Assembly (NCBI GenBank): GCA_015680685.1
Contig: MNCI01008036.1
Span: forward strand, 61,687 to 106,978
Direction of reading: 5' to 3'
DNA: 45,292 nucleotides
Source: Gnetum montanum
Taxonomy: Eukaryota; Streptophyta; Gnetopsida; Gnetales; Gnetaceae
Shown: one piece after another, positions 1-10,638 of the stretch
How the letters are laid out: each line of letters starts with the position of its first letter
Position numbering within the stretch: position 1 is the stretch's first letter
Made by a program: the position numbers and the translations under genes
The notes under the pieces: model-generated
What the model saw: only the letters and a program-made list of their open reading frames with translations
Told to the model about the DNA's origin: nothing
The model's database searches: none

Positions 1-430
1 CTAAAAAATTTAAACAAAATAAAAATAAAACATAACTCACAGGACTATGACAAAGAAGCTGAAATCTTTTCTTTAGCCAGTCATCTTACAAGCAATCTTT
101 CACAATTTCTTATTTACAATACTCTTCTCCCAAGACTCAAAATGTGTCTCCAAGTGAGAGCCCAAGTGTATCCCAAGTCTTCCAAAGTGTGATATCTTCT
201 TCTTACCCTTGAAGCCTTTTTATAAGGTTCATAAGGTAGTTACATTCCAAAATATCTTAGCTAAATTTTCTCCCAAGTAAGGAGGTTACAACTTACCCAA
301 CTAGTTAGGAGGAAGTTATGTAGTTAGAAATTTATACATAAAGTTAGGAGGAATTTATGCTAACATTAATATTTGTAAATATTATAAATTTTATATAATA
401 TTACAAATATTTTAACAGTAGTATTGCAAA
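1..430 (-). repeat. LTR-like sequence (probable fragment)
   Basis: Read on the minus strand, this stretch has a TATA-box-like word (TATAAAAAG, rc of about 217-225) followed by some 200 bases of non-coding sequence. That order resembles the U3/R/U5 layout of a plant LTR. The left edge is cut by the window, and I found no terminal TG/CA pair, primer site or coding remnant to confirm it. It could instead be a promoter and 5' leader. Low confidence. Confidence 0.25.
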
Positions 431-480
431 TATTTTATGAGTAGTAACTTAATAATGTTTAAAAATAATGTTTTAAGACC

Positions 481-552
481 TGGAATAATTAAATTAAAGG
501 TAAATCTTCAACCGGGCACTTGGAATAATTAAATTAATGGTAAGTTTCAACG
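481..552. repeat. Two-copy tandem repeat, 40-bp period
   Basis: The phrase TGGAATAATTAAATTAA begins at 481 and again at 521. It is followed in each copy by GGTAA and a similar TCAAC-containing tail. This is a short local duplication with no coding potential. Confidence 0.6.
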
Positions 553-557
553 ATAGA

Positions 558-1380
558 TTAAACTGCAACTCCAACATCAGTTAAAATATCTCCTGCTCTG
601 CAGATTCGGTTATACACCTGTCTTAGTGTGCCTTCGTGTCTCCATTGCCAAGTCCAGTGGGTTGGTATGATGATAACGAATGCGTCGGCGTCAGGCACTA
701 CTGTTGTTTTGGGAAATTGCTTCACTGAATTCTGAATGTCCATCTATCGGTCCCCAATTTGAAAATACAGTCTATCACCATAAGCATTGAATTCGTAAGA
801 ATTAATACCCGAGGTGGATGATTAAGAACCTTGATCATGACGCCCTCCTGGAACTCCTACGGCCCAACCCTGGGACCAGCAGCATTGACATTTCAACCAG
901 CAGGTTGATCGGCCCATCGTGGCTGACGTGAACAGCAGAAATGATGCATCTGACCTCCTTGAGTATGTAAGTATTTTACAAATTATCAATGAGATTTTCA
1001 GATTTAAGTATTACCAACCGATGAAGGTCAATGCCAATATGAACTATTCTTCTACAGACCAATTCACTTTTTGGAGCAGACCCTGACTCATGTCTTCGAC
1101 GAAATCTGCCTCAACTCTTTCGCGTGATGTTACTCTGTTATTCTTAAAAAATTTGTTATTCTCCAAAGACCTTAAGACTTTAAAGAACATTTGTAATTTA
1201 TTCTTTTCATTGGAAACAGTATTTCAAGGTTGGTAAAATGTTGGTAACAAACCTTATCACTGCCTCTTTGAGAGACTCAAAAGGTGTTGTGGTATCTATT
1301 TCACCTCTGTTTAAAAAAATCATAGTATCCCTTTTTTTTAACTTGTTTGGACTATTGTGTGTAGCAGCTGATTTAACATG
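558..1380. other. No recognised gene; possible old coding remnant on minus strand
   Basis: A minus-strand open frame at 743-558 (61 codons, rich in Trp, Arg and Asp) and a further stretch near 800-960 look less AT-rich than the surroundings. They could be debris of a host gene. I do not recognise the product, no splice sites connect the pieces convincingly, and stops separate them. The rest of the interval shows nothing I can support. Confidence 0.2.
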
Positions 1381-1644
1381 ATTGTTCCTAGTAAGCAACA
1401 ATGGACACCCATGAAATGTTCCCCAAGGATGGCAACCGTTTTTTTTTTCCTACCATAATGGACACCCAGCCAACCTTTTCTTCCATGCCCTAAATATTTT
1501 GGACAACATCACAATAGTGATAGTTTCTTATGCACTCAATCATGTGAAAACACATCATAATTATATTTGCATGCTTATGAATCTTATTTTCCATAGAGCA
1601 AATTTCTAACCTTCATGTTGATTCAAATTTTCCTTAGTAATGAC

Positions 1645-1921
1645 CTTCATTGCTCCATAAATGGCCTAAATGTGCCAACAATTAGGAAGGTAGGAAATTA
1701 CAACATTGAATGAGAGATATTTCTACAAATCGATGCTAGTACTTCTGGCCTCATTTATAACCCCAAGCCACTCATCTTTTCGAGGATAGACCCAAGTTCA
1801 ATTATCACCCCTAGATGCCATACCAATGGTATGAAATAACACATTTACACTCTCCCACTCTTACAATAGTGTTTAAGATAAGTCTTACTGTTCCATGAAA
1901 TGGCCAAATGTGCCAACAATA
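1645..1921. repeat. Direct repeat pair about 239 bp apart
   Basis: A segment containing AAATGTGCCAACAAT occurs at about 1645-1683 and again at 1884-1921, with similar flanks (a 'tccat(g)aaatggcc' core). The pair just precedes the plus-oriented LTR fragment at 1925. It may belong to the same decayed retroelement cluster. The sequence between the copies is non-coding. Confidence 0.4.
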
Positions 1922-1924
1922 AGC

Positions 1925-2335
1925 ATGACCACTTCGAGCATGCGTGTAATGCTTGGTAACCCAGTAATGATTAGCGTTTGATAATCCCAGCAGTGTTGCA
2001 CTGGTTCAAGATGTGTACGACAAGTGGGAACGGATGCTGGTGTTAGGATTAGTTAGAACTTAGTTAATGAGTAGTTAAGTAAAATTAGTCACTTAGTTAT
2101 CTCTCTCTTTCCCTACTAGTGTAGGACATAAAAACATAAAAGCTATAAAAATCATATGCCTTAAGCTCACTTAACCATACAATCGTGACATACAAGTAAG
2201 TTTGGGAAGACAACGATCAACCAACCCATCCTCGTTCCACAAGGGCGCATAAGCACTTAGTCCCTGGAATTCGACCGGATCATGCATGAAATGCTTGTAT
2301 TCGTATGGTTGAGCGTAGGGGTACCTTGCTACTCA
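1925..2335 (+). repeat. Truncated gypsy-type LTR, 3' part
   Basis: This is a clear homologue of the 3' part of the LTR at 28081-28502, collinear over about 400 bases. Shared blocks include the phrases around 'gtgttaggattagtta', 'gacataaaaacataaa' and 'gcgcataagcacttagtcc', and the terminal 'gtaggggtacct...ctcatca'. Similarity stops at about 1925, so the 5' part is missing. No primer-binding site follows; the LTR end abuts an inverted LTR at 2336. Confidence 0.75.
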
Positions 2336-3371
2336 TCAATGAGCGATGGGAATCCCCTACATCCAACCATATGAATCACAAGTGTTCACATACAATCTGG
2401 TTAAATTCTGTGGATGGAATTAGTTGTGGCATCTAGATTGTTAAGCATTGATCATAGGACATTATCTTCCCACTTGAACTAATAGTAACTTTGTCATGTA
2501 TGATTTAGTCCAAAGTGAAGCATATGATAATTGATGTTGTTAAGCCCTAATTACTCCTAGCAATAAACATAATTGGGAATGAAATTTAGTCCCAAGTCTA
2601 AGTAATGACAGTAATGTAAATCTACTCTAGCCTAGAGCAATGAGCATCCAGTCTTGGCTTACTGTACACAACATGGGCTCATGTAACCATTATTAGGTTA
2701 CCAAGCATTATGCTACTGGGCAAGCCAAGCAATAACACTAATGGGATTACCAAATGATTACACTTAAATGCTTGAAACTAGTTGTACTCCTTCCTTTTTA
2801 CTAATGAAAAAAAAAGTAAAGTACTTGGAAATGTAAATGATTAAACTAAGAAAAAAGTAAAAACTATGCTAAGTAAAATAGTAAAACTAAGTGGATGCTA
2901 CAATGATGAAAAGCAATCTCAATCTTCATTTTTGGTCATGAACTATGCCCAAGTACACTTCACTCAAATAAAGACTCTGTACAATTGCTCAACACTACAT
3001 TGTGGGCATTCACTCTATTGCTAAAACTACAAGAATCTACCTAAGGATGGAATGAAAGTTATTTGGATCATGCCCCCAAGTATTATATTTATAGGCAGGC
3101 ATGCATCTCGCAATATCAAATATTCGATAACATAGCATGAGATCCAATGTCGAGGCTAAGATATCTTAGCCACTGAAAAACACAATTCATCAATGATGAT
3201 GTAGCTTATGCTACAAGATTGTAGATATGATATGATAGTTACAATATCGTTGCTGGCAGAAATTGACTTCATAGGCTAGCACGCATCCCATAATATCATT
3301 TATACAATGATGTAGCCTATGCTATGACATCGTAATTATGATATTGTTGCTGACTTAAATTGATTTCATCA
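2336..3371 (-). repeat. Minus-strand gypsy-type LTR, inverted relative to the preceding one
   Basis: From 2336 the sequence resembles, in the same orientation, the LTRs at 29972 and 42276: a TGAGCG start, CCCCTAC...CCAACCATATGAATCAC, then a shared motif around 'ggttaccaagcatta'. Near the other end a TATA box lies on the minus strand (CCTATAAATATAA, about 3083-3095), with a short U3 beyond it. The putative terminus is TTTCATCA at 3371, matching the TGATGA...TCATCA ends of the family. It is diverged and lacks any internal element region, so it may be a solo or orphan LTR. Confidence 0.6.
3197..3370. repeat. Tandem duplication of about 110 bp in the U3 of the inverted LTR
   Basis: ATGATGTAGC begins at 3197 and at 3307, followed by 'ttatgcta' / 'ctatgcta' and, further on, matching 'atcgttgctg' / 'attgttgctg' words. 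The copies lie upstream (minus-strand sense) of the TATA box at about 3083-3095, where LTR enhancers commonly duplicate. Confidence 0.5.
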
Positions 3372-4049
3372 ATTATGCATGGTTAATAATGATCGATAAA
3401 TAGTGAGTACTTGAGTATGTTGTAATAGTTTAACAATGATGGAAACTTTCATGCTAGTTAGTAGAATATCAATCTATTGGTCTATGCATTATGGGCTCAC
3501 TTTGCAAAGTTGAAAATTAGTGATAGGTTAAAAAATCAGAGTCTAACTCAATGATAAGGGGGGGAAAGTAATTGCCTTAAGCCTTACTATTTCTTTGCTA
3601 GAAAAAAATTCAAAATAAGCTTTCATTAGAACGTTGGATATGGTGTCATACTACCATATTCAAAAATTTTGACCTAGCTGATTTGTTCCGAGAATTTGTA
3701 TCACTACCACCATTCTTTGTCTACCATTAATCATTCTTAATTTTTTAGCATTAATTTTGGCCGAGAGGCTAACTCGTCTCATAGGATAGGGGGGAGGGGG
3801 GAGTGGATTTGTCATCCTCCAAGTAACACCCTCCACATCATGCACCACATAAGATCCCACGAAATAGGAAAAAACATGAATCAAAGAGCCACATCTTTTC
3901 GTATTCCCATTGCGTAGAATGTGAACTAAAGAGCCATAGATTTTCGTATTCTTGCTACACACATAAAATGGCTAAATGCAACCAAATGCAGAATGGGAAT
4001 GGAAATGAGAATTCCATTTCCATTCTATCTCTGTCTCCATTTGCAAATG
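3372..4049. other. No gene recognised
   Basis: AT-rich non-coding sequence. The one structured part is near 3885-3955, where a phrase of the form 'agagccaca/ta..ttttcgtattc' appears twice about 50 bases apart. A related 'gagccaaagagtca' phrase recurs near 6003 and 6747, so this may be one dispersed repeat family. Confidence 0.3.
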
Positions 4050-5962
4050 TTGTTGTAGGCCGCCTAGCCCAACCGAACCAACTTCGATGATGCCAGCTTT
4101 GGAGCTTCGTTGGAGAGTTAGAAAGGCACCTATGATGGTGGCCCATGCTTCAACTACAATAACTAGCTCATCGGCATGTGCTTCTTCAACCAAGGCAACA
4201 ATAAGATAGTAAGCCAGTTAGCCCTTACTGCATCCTCACTCAACATCGAGGGCCACAACATACACACATCATCAACAATCATCAACAACGTCGTGGTCAA
4301 CATCAGTGTGCTCAGTTATGCCAACGACACTTCCCGCGGCATGGCCTGGCTTGCATGGATAGCCATCTACAAGGTCTGGTGGGACTATGGCTGCTTTAGC
4401 TCTGACATCCTTGCGGCCATGGATGCCACTCTGTCCGATGGCATTGACATGCTTTCGCTCTCGCTTGGTGAAAACCCGTAGCAGTACTACACCAATAGCA
4501 TTGCCATCAGCACCTTCACCGCTATAGTCCACTACCACATCTTTGCCACTTGCTTGACTGAAAACTCCAAACACAACGTTGACATCACCTCAAATCTCGT
4601 GCCCTAAATCATGACCATCGTTGCTAGCACCCTTGACCGTGACTTCCTGGCCATCACAATGCTCGTCGATGGTAACGAGTATGCCAAAACCTCACTCTAC
4701 TCTAGGGAACTACTACTGGAAGATCCAAATCTCACACTCATCTATGTTGGAAACACCAGCCTCGATGGTGACGGAAATGCAAACTTCTACACCTATGGTA
4801 GCTTGGACCTCGGAGGTAGAGGTGTGAATCATAATACAATTTTTATTATAATAACTAAAAGATCCCTTCATTTAGGTTTCTTTTTTTTTTTGATAAAATT
4901 TATATATGAATTAGGCCAATATGTTTCTTAAGTAGCTTTGTCTGAATGTATGTTTTAAGCATAAAATTTTGCAAGCAGGGGCAGGATGAGGGGTAGAGCC
5001 AGAGACATTTGAGGAAGGACAGTAATGGCTATAGTTGAAGCTACAGCCTGAAGGGAAGGGTCTTCTAAAGTTTCTGTGTCAACAATAACCTTTGGTTATT
5101 GGAATCTCTTTCTAGAAAGAAACTTTCTAGTAGTCTTTTTATGTGTGTTTTTGTTAATTTTTTATAGTGAATTGTAACGTGTTGAACATTACATTTTGAT
5201 GATTTTGTGTAATTTTCATAGTTTCACTTCAAGCTGATCTCTTTTGTTGTCATCATTACTTAGCATGCTTTCCTATACATTTGCATTCCCAATGCAAAAA
5301 CATTCCAAAGTTTGGTTCTGGTCTTTTTTCAATGCTTTTTGGAGTGGCAGGGAATTCTGAAATTGTAATTTTCTGCTACTATCTTGAGTAATCTTCTTTT
5401 GCTATATCCTTTTTCAATGTAAAGGAACATTTATAAGTTCATGTTCTCTTTATCTCTTTGTATATTTTGTGTAGGTTTTATCATTTCTATAGTTGTGCTT
5501 TGAAATTCAGCAATTACCACGGAGTAGATGCATTTAGTTGTATTTAGTTGTTACAATTGTGACTACTTTTTCGTTTGCAATATGCATTTTAATAAAATGC
5601 AAAAGCGTTAGCATTTTTTCTAGCACATGAAAATTATTAGCAAATTTGAGATGTCGACCTAACTTTGGTCATAATTTTAACAATTTTTCCTACTTATTGG
5701 GAGGACTTAAAGAGTTCAAATTTGATAATTTCTTCTTACCTTCTCGCATGCAGTGAGGCCTTTTTTTTATGTACATATTCATTGATTAATGGAATCTAAT
5801 GGATGATATGGTTGTTAACCTAGTAAATTTTAAAAATGAGAACTTCTGCACCTTTGGCAGCCTAGACCTCGGCAAGATCTCTGGCAAGATCATGTTGTGA
5901 TGATCCTAGCCAATGCCAAGGAAAACGACGACGAGCTCTCCACCAACACACATGTCTTGCCA
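4050..5962 (+). pseudogene. Subtilisin-like serine protease (plant subtilase, S8) pseudogene
   Basis: A decayed plant subtilase. Seen: a frame from about 4055 with remnants of the segment after the catalytic Asp, a block resembling ...CFNYNN-LIG, then GH-x-x-HTSST at about 4250 (the catalytic-His block, GHGTHTSS in the family, changed at the third and fourth positions). It continues with YKV..W..GCFSSDILAAMDATLSDGIDMLSLSLG, then STLDRDF and a YVGNTS-like piece to about 4825. A second piece at 5834-5962 resumes with GSLDLGKISGKIM and MILANAKENDDELS, matching the family segment after that point, but lacks the CDRG region. The signal peptide, propeptide, Asp block and GTSMACPH serine block are absent. 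Several family-conserved Trp codons are now stops. About 1 kb of AT-rich DNA separates the two pieces. Not functional; family assignment is confident, subfamily unknown. Confidence 0.85.
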
Positions 5963-6480
5963 TAATCATAAATAACCAATTTATTTATAAATCTCCCCTA
6001 GCCAAAGAGTCACTGCTAGGGAGCCAATGATAATATTTATCTTGGTTATTTATAATCTTGGCTATATATAATGATATGTTTATAATCATAAACATAAATG
6101 ATTATATATAATGATTAAAAACGCTTCATCATAAATAAAGTCGGTTATTTATAATCATTTCATTATATATATCTTATGGATAATGCTACCGAGATATGAT
6201 CATTATGAGTTAGCATTATGAATGAATAAATAATATCTCTAACATTATGGATTATGAGTAATATTTCATCATATCTTGGCTTTATTTATTATGAAATGTT
6301 TACCGTTCGAATGAATCTTATAACCCATAATATCTCAAATTATAATTATGGATTATTTCTCTAATTATAATAATCTCATAAAATTTATTGGATTCCACAA
6401 TAATTATAATATAGTAATTATGAATGAGGTGTTAGCATCATTCATATCTTGTCCATTGTAACAATAATGTCAATATACAA
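5963..6480. repeat. AT-rich low-complexity block with repeated 'ttataatc/attatgg' words
   Basis: The sequence is built from near-repeats such as 'ggttatttataatc', 'atatataatgat' and 'aattataattatgg', many of them self-complementary. It is likely a degenerated simple or satellite-like repeat. No coding capacity. Confidence 0.4.
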
Positions 6481-6590
6481 AATCTCGTGATATAATAATA
6501 ACATTATTTATGTATTTGTAATGTGATTTTTTATATCTCCACGAACAAATATGCATTACAAATATATGTTGCAGTGCCAATTTAGTTTGA

Positions 6591-6842
6591 TCTCTTTGTA
6601 TTCCCACACACGCATGTGCCACATGCATAGGAGCTAAAGAATCAGTGCAGGAGAGTTGAATCTCTACTCGATTATTGTCCCCTGACCCCTGAGCTTCACA
6701 TTCATCTCTTTGTATTCTTTCACATGCATGCACCACATGCAAGGGAGCCAAAGAGTCATTGGAGGGGAGTCGAATCTCTATTCAATTGATGCCCCCTAAG
6801 CCTTGGGCTCCCCATTCATCTCTTCATATTCCCTCATGTGTA
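6591..6842. repeat. Tandem repeat, 114-bp period, about 2.2 copies
   Basis: TCTCTTTGTATTC starts at 6591 and 6705, and a variant (TCTCTTCATATTC) at 6819. Each is followed by a 'cac..gcatg..ccacatgca' stretch and 'gagt(t/c)gaatctct'. The copies are diverged but collinear. The open minus-strand frame here reflects the repeat and not a gene. Confidence 0.7.
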
Positions 6843-6849
6843 GGGCCTG

Positions 6850-7030
6850 ACGTGGGTAATAATGAATATTTATTATTATAAATGGTGGGTAATATTGAAT
6901 ATTTATTATTATTATAAATGGTGATGGTTATGATTACAGTAATAATGAATATTTATTACTATTATAAACAATGATGATTATGGTTACAGTGATAAATATG
7001 ATCATGGCAATGGTTAAGGCGATGACGGTT
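6850..7030. repeat. Degenerate tandem repeat containing 'aatatttattattataaatggtg'-like units
   Basis: Three successive units share 'taat(a)atgaatatttatta' and 'tataaa(t/c)..tg(g/a)tg'. The run then shades into 'gatgattatggttacagtgat'-type repeats. It is low-complexity, AT-rich DNA just upstream of the helicase remnant. Confidence 0.5.
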
Positions 7031-7248
7031 ACGATGTGATGCAGTATTTAAAAATATTGAACTTAGGCATCATGTTACAAGATTAAGAGGTGCAATATTG
7101 GAATTCATGCATTTTTTGAAACATGGATCTTGCTGCTATTAGTCCCAATAGAGAAGGTGAAGAACACTCTCTTCAAGATCAGCAACAACAGCCATCTACT
7201 ATAACAAGTAGTGCAACAACTATCTACTACAACAAGTAATGCAATCTC

Positions 7249-7690
7249 TGCTTATATGTGAAGGTGCAAGGGTAATGCTTACAGTTAACCTTTTTGGCTT
7301 GAAGCAGGATTGGTAAATGGTGCACTTGGCATGATTCACAATATTATGTATCCTTAAGGGAAATAGCCACATGCATTACCATTATATGTTATTGTTGATT
7401 TTGACTCCTACATTGGATGTGCCTTTGATAATGGTAATCCCCATCATGTGCCAATTGTACCTGTGGTCCGAGGAGCATCTCGTCAGTCACCATTACAATT
7501 GGCATGGGCCATGAATATTCATAAATCTCAAGGAATGACACTAGATAAGGCTATTATTAACGTTTGTTGCATTATCTGGAGTCAAGACCATTGATTCTTT
7601 AAAGATTCATCCTCCTTTTCATGTGCAAAGATACAGAAAGATTTCAGATTCTAAACATCTCCAAAGCAAAATTGGACAAGAAGTTCATTT
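7249..7690 (+). pseudogene. Helitron/PIF1-type helicase remnant
   Basis: Fragments of the C-terminal part of a PIF1-family helicase, the type carried by Helitrons and related host genes. Seen in shifting frames: CEGARVMLT (7255-7285), a stretch spelling 'HHVPIVPVVRGASRQSP' in pieces, then PLQLAWAMNIHKSQGMTLDKA near 7490-7555. The last is the diagnostic conserved helicase motif (family consensus LAWAxxIHKSQGxTLD). After it come VKTIDSLK..PFHVQRYRK-like residues (about 7579-7650), matching the usual end of these proteins. Frameshifts and stops show it is dead. Helitron 5'-TC and 3'-CTRR/hairpin ends were not identified, so it could also be a fragment of a host PIF1 gene. Confidence 0.75.
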
Positions 7691-8560
7691 TGCTTAGTTG
7701 GAAAATTAGGCATATTGAGTTCACACTTATCATTGTATTTTTCCTTTTGCTCAATCCTATTATACAGCTTTGTAATGTTTGTTGCAATAATTGTGCAATG
7801 TATTCCTTCATCAACATATACGAAATATATAAACTTTTATTTTAACTAATTTATGTTTACCAGTATATATTATTTAGAATGCAAATAGTGATGATAACTT
7901 TAAAAATAAAAAAATAATTAAATTCTACTCATAGGTCGCGAAACCACTCCACTAGCTTAGATGTATATATATCTATAAATTGGCCGAGATGATTTTAAAA
8001 AAATGACGTTAACGAAGCCCGACTACTGGACGAGGTAATAAGATAACTAAAAACGGAATCACTCATCCCTNACTAGTTACAATGTCTTAGAACATAATGA
8101 TACAATGATACAATTCAAATGAGATCAAGAAGACCAAGTGATCAACCAACATAGTGAGACAACTAAAGAAGAGTAACTAAGATATAAATGTAACTGAATG
8201 AGAGAGATATGACATGATCGTAATACAATCAAGAAGATGAATATGATATAGAATCTATCAGACTTGCATAAATCCCAACCATAGCTTACTCTAACTATTT
8301 TTGCATTACTACATTTAATATTTAATAAGTGATTTAATTGCAAGAGCATTGTGTTCATATTCACTATGAAAGGTCAACAAGCAAATGAATTGAATGTTTT
8401 TTTTTTCCTAAAATGTTCATGATTTTTTTCTCGAGAAAACAAAAATGTTGTATAATTTTATTTCTTTAATGTGAATGTTTTCTAGCTCCACCAATGTTGG
8501 TTTCAAAATTGGATATGAACGGAGGAGGGTTAGTATTAGGTTGGCAACCGACTATAAAAC
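7691..8560. other. No gene recognised
   Basis: AT-rich sequence with one undetermined base (8071). Open frames here are short and have no recognisable motif. A 3' end of the helicase-bearing element could lie here, but I could not place one. Confidence 0.3.
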
Positions 8561-8763
8561 CTTGCTAAATCTTATTGATGAGTTCTTTGTAAAATTTGCA
8601 GATGCTAAGGCATTCCCCAGATGCAATGTGAAACAATCACAATGACACACAACATCATCATCCAAAACAAAGATCTATCTCTTCATAGAAGCAAATGACA
8701 AAAATGAACTCATATAGCCAACCCCATTTTGCTAGGATAAGCTTAGAATGATGATGATGATGA
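8560..8763 (+). mobile_element. 3' tail of an RTE-type LINE or dependent SINE
   Basis: The block reads '...ttggcaaccgactataaaacc...' and then 'catatagccaaccccatt...ctaggataagcttagaatgatgatgatgatga'. Ending in 'agccaacccca..t...gggataaggctta' plus a trinucleotide run is, from general knowledge, characteristic of plant RTE-type LINE/SINE 3' ends. Related tails are seen on the minus strand at 10076-10140 and perhaps 20267-20330. No reverse transcriptase of this type is present in the window. Confidence 0.5.
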
Positions 8764-9027
8764 AGAATGTTTTCTATTCTAACTTGAAATGTTTAACAAC
8801 TTGAGAGCACATCTTAGTTTCTTTACTTAAAATATTTTTACAATACCTATCATAGGTTACTTAACAATGATGAATTTGCTTTTTATTTTTTATTTTTTGG
8901 TTTCTAGTAAGTTGTGTTGTGCTCATTAATGGCAAAGGAAATAGATACATCTATTAAAGACTTATTTTTATTTGTAGTAGATTGCTATGTATAATGAATG
9001 GCTACTTATACTATTGCTTTCATTTTG

Positions 9028-9053
9028 TTTTTTTTTTTTTTTTTTTTTTTTTT
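9028..9053. repeat. Poly-T run
   Basis: A run of about 26 T residues, followed shortly by an undetermined base at 9057. Read on the other strand it could be the poly-A tail of a retroposed sequence, but no attached element was identified. Confidence 0.6.
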
Positions 9054-9126
9054 GGGNTGAGAAAATATGCTAATACAAACATGAGTAATATCTAACTATA
9101 TACTAATTAAGAAAGGATCAAAGGAT

Positions 9127-9245
9127 TATTACCTAGAGCCACAATGCTCATCCCGCCAAGTGGGATCTCGAAAGGGTTGGTAGATGAACGAAAGCCTAAC
9201 CTCTTTAAGTGGTTGTGCCCAAGCTCGAATCTAGATCTTTAACTT
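9127..9245 (+). repeat. Dispersed short repeat, family 'B' (copy 1)
   Basis: This copy shares 'gccacaatgctcat(c)..ccaagtgggatctcgaaagggttggtagatga' and 'gaaagcctaacctctt' with 10950-11050 (same strand) and with the reverse complement of 24684-24800. On the other strand it contains a B-box-like GGTT(T/C)GAG.CTA at one end, so it may be a tRNA-derived SINE. No coding capacity. Confidence 0.55.
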
Positions 9246-9316
9246 GAGAAATGAACATCTTACCATTACTTCAAATGATGGTCCCTCATATCCTAATTGA
9301 GAAATTAGGGGGAAAA

Positions 9317-9430
9317 GAGAATAATGAGGTAATAATCTACTGATGAGACTCTTGATTTTAAAGCTCCAAGTTATGGGTTTGATTCTAGTGGGCAATGTTG
9401 AGTTATAAAGATCTAATTAGAGTATGTATA
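9317..9430 (+). mobile_element. tRNA-derived SINE-like repeat (copy 1)
   Basis: Homologous to 27447-27529: both read 'tgaggt...tgagactctt(g/a)att...(c/t)tccaagt(t/a)atgggtttgattct(a/g)gtggg(c/t)aatg'. The GGGTTTGATTCT block fits a degenerate pol III B box (GGTTCRANNCC). The A box is less well kept here than in the copy at 27447. Ends are approximate. Confidence 0.55.
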
Positions 9431-10075
9431 TTGAGGTGTACCTATATTACAATTATTTTAGGGTTCCAACTACTAGAAATTAGAAAGAAAAAATTAAGCA
9501 ATTAAAAATACTATTACAATTCTTAGTTTTATCCTAAATCTATTTTCAATACCTTTGATAGCATTTTACTATGTATTAGCCTAATTTATGAAACTGAAAC
9601 TAAAATTTTATTACATCTACAAACCCTTTAAATCTATTGGATAGTAGAAATATGCATGCTAGGAGTTTTAAAAAAATCATTAAGAAAATTACCAAGTGTT
9701 CTTGGTAACATTTGGGTTATGCTTCTAGTGTTGTAGTAGTGTTGATCATTCATGCTTACAAATTTTTTTGATTGTGCTAAACAATTAGCACAAGAATTGG
9801 CTAAGATCACTTCTGTTACAAGTCCATTCATGACACAAGTATGCTAACTCTACCCCATGGCTTAGAAGCCTTGCAAAAGTAGTTTGCCTTGTGTCCTACC
9901 AATGCTTGGGACAACCTTGAGATAATCCAAGGGGTAGAACATACTTTATTCAATGCTTCTTTGGTAGGGATTTGGAGGCAACACTTTCAAAAAAAATTTA
10001 AATTAATTGTTCCTGTTTAAATATTCATGCTCTCAATTTCAAAGAGATAAATTATGAGATGCAAAATACATACTA

Positions 10076-10140
10076 TACATCATCATGATCATCATCATAG
10101 TCTTGTCCTAAATATAAGGTTAGCCACATGATTCACTACA
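10076..10140 (-). mobile_element. Minus-strand RTE/SINE-type 3' tail
   Basis: On the minus strand it reads 'atgtggctaacctta...ttaggacaagactatgatgatgatcatgatgatg'. This aligns with the tail at about 8718-8763 ('catatagccaacccca...taggataagctta' plus GAT repeats). Only the tail is recognisable. Confidence 0.4.
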
Positions 10141-10141
10141 C

Positions 10142-10266
10142 TCATAGGTGTAACATACTGGTTAAGATACTCATTTCCCAAAAGGGAGGTTGTGGGTTTG
10201 ATATTTGCCTCCTAAAACGTAGGTGGGGGTTCTACTAACATCTCAAAGTTTCTTTATCTTAAAAAA
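10142..10266 (+). mobile_element. SINE-like repeat with A/B-box-like words
   Basis: 'ggtgtaacatactggttaagatac' resembles a degenerate A box region. It is followed about 35 bases later by 'ttgtgggtttgatatttgcctcc', a B-box-like word. The block ends in an oligo-A stretch at about 10259-10267. The layout fits a tRNA-derived SINE, but the family is not recognised. Confidence 0.4.
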
Positions 10267-10267
10267 A

Positions 10268-10525
10268 GTTACATCCACCCTACAATGTAAATAGAGGTTG
10301 TGTTATCAACCTGGAATCTACCCTAAAAATGAAAAAAAAGAGTTACTAGCTTGGAAAAATTAAAAAGAAAAGTTACATTCACACTTTGGGAAGTTGCATC
10401 CACCCTACAATGTAAATAGGGGTTGTGTTCTCAACTTGGAGTCTACCCCAAAAATGAAAAAAAAAAAAGAGTTACTAGCTTGGAAAAATTAAAAAGAAAA
10501 GTTACATTCACACTTTGGGATGTGG
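10268..10525. repeat. Two-copy tandem repeat, 125-bp period
   Basis: GTTACATCCACCCTACAATG begins at 10268 and the near-identical GTTGCATCCACCCTAC at 10393. Both continue through 'gttgtgtt.tcaac.tgga.tctacccc/taaaaatg', an A run, and 'gagttactagcttggaaaa'. The copies are highly similar, so the duplication is fairly recent. Non-coding. Confidence 0.85.
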
Positions 10526-10555
10526 ATAGGGGTTGTGCTACTAAAGAGTTGTCTT

Positions 10556-10638
10556 GTTTTATATAATAAAAAATAAAAAATAAAAAAATAAAAAAAAAAT
10601 AAAAAAAAATAAAAAAATAAAAAAAACACACACACACA
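10556..10638. repeat. A-rich (AAAAAATA)n and (CA)n low-complexity tract
   Basis: Repeated 'aaaaaata' units run into 'cacacacacacaag'. This is a simple repeat with no coding meaning. Confidence 0.85.

Noticed and set aside
5834-5962. Separate small gene with KENDDELS segment
   Set aside because: Matches the subtilase continuation and carries stops, so it is part of the pseudogene.
6470-6751. Minus-strand frame with repeated APxHVxHAC blocks
   Set aside because: Generated by the 114-bp tandem repeat (a multiple of three).
10443-10637. Phe-rich membrane-like minus-strand frame
   Set aside because: Arises from the A-rich simple repeat read on the opposite strand.
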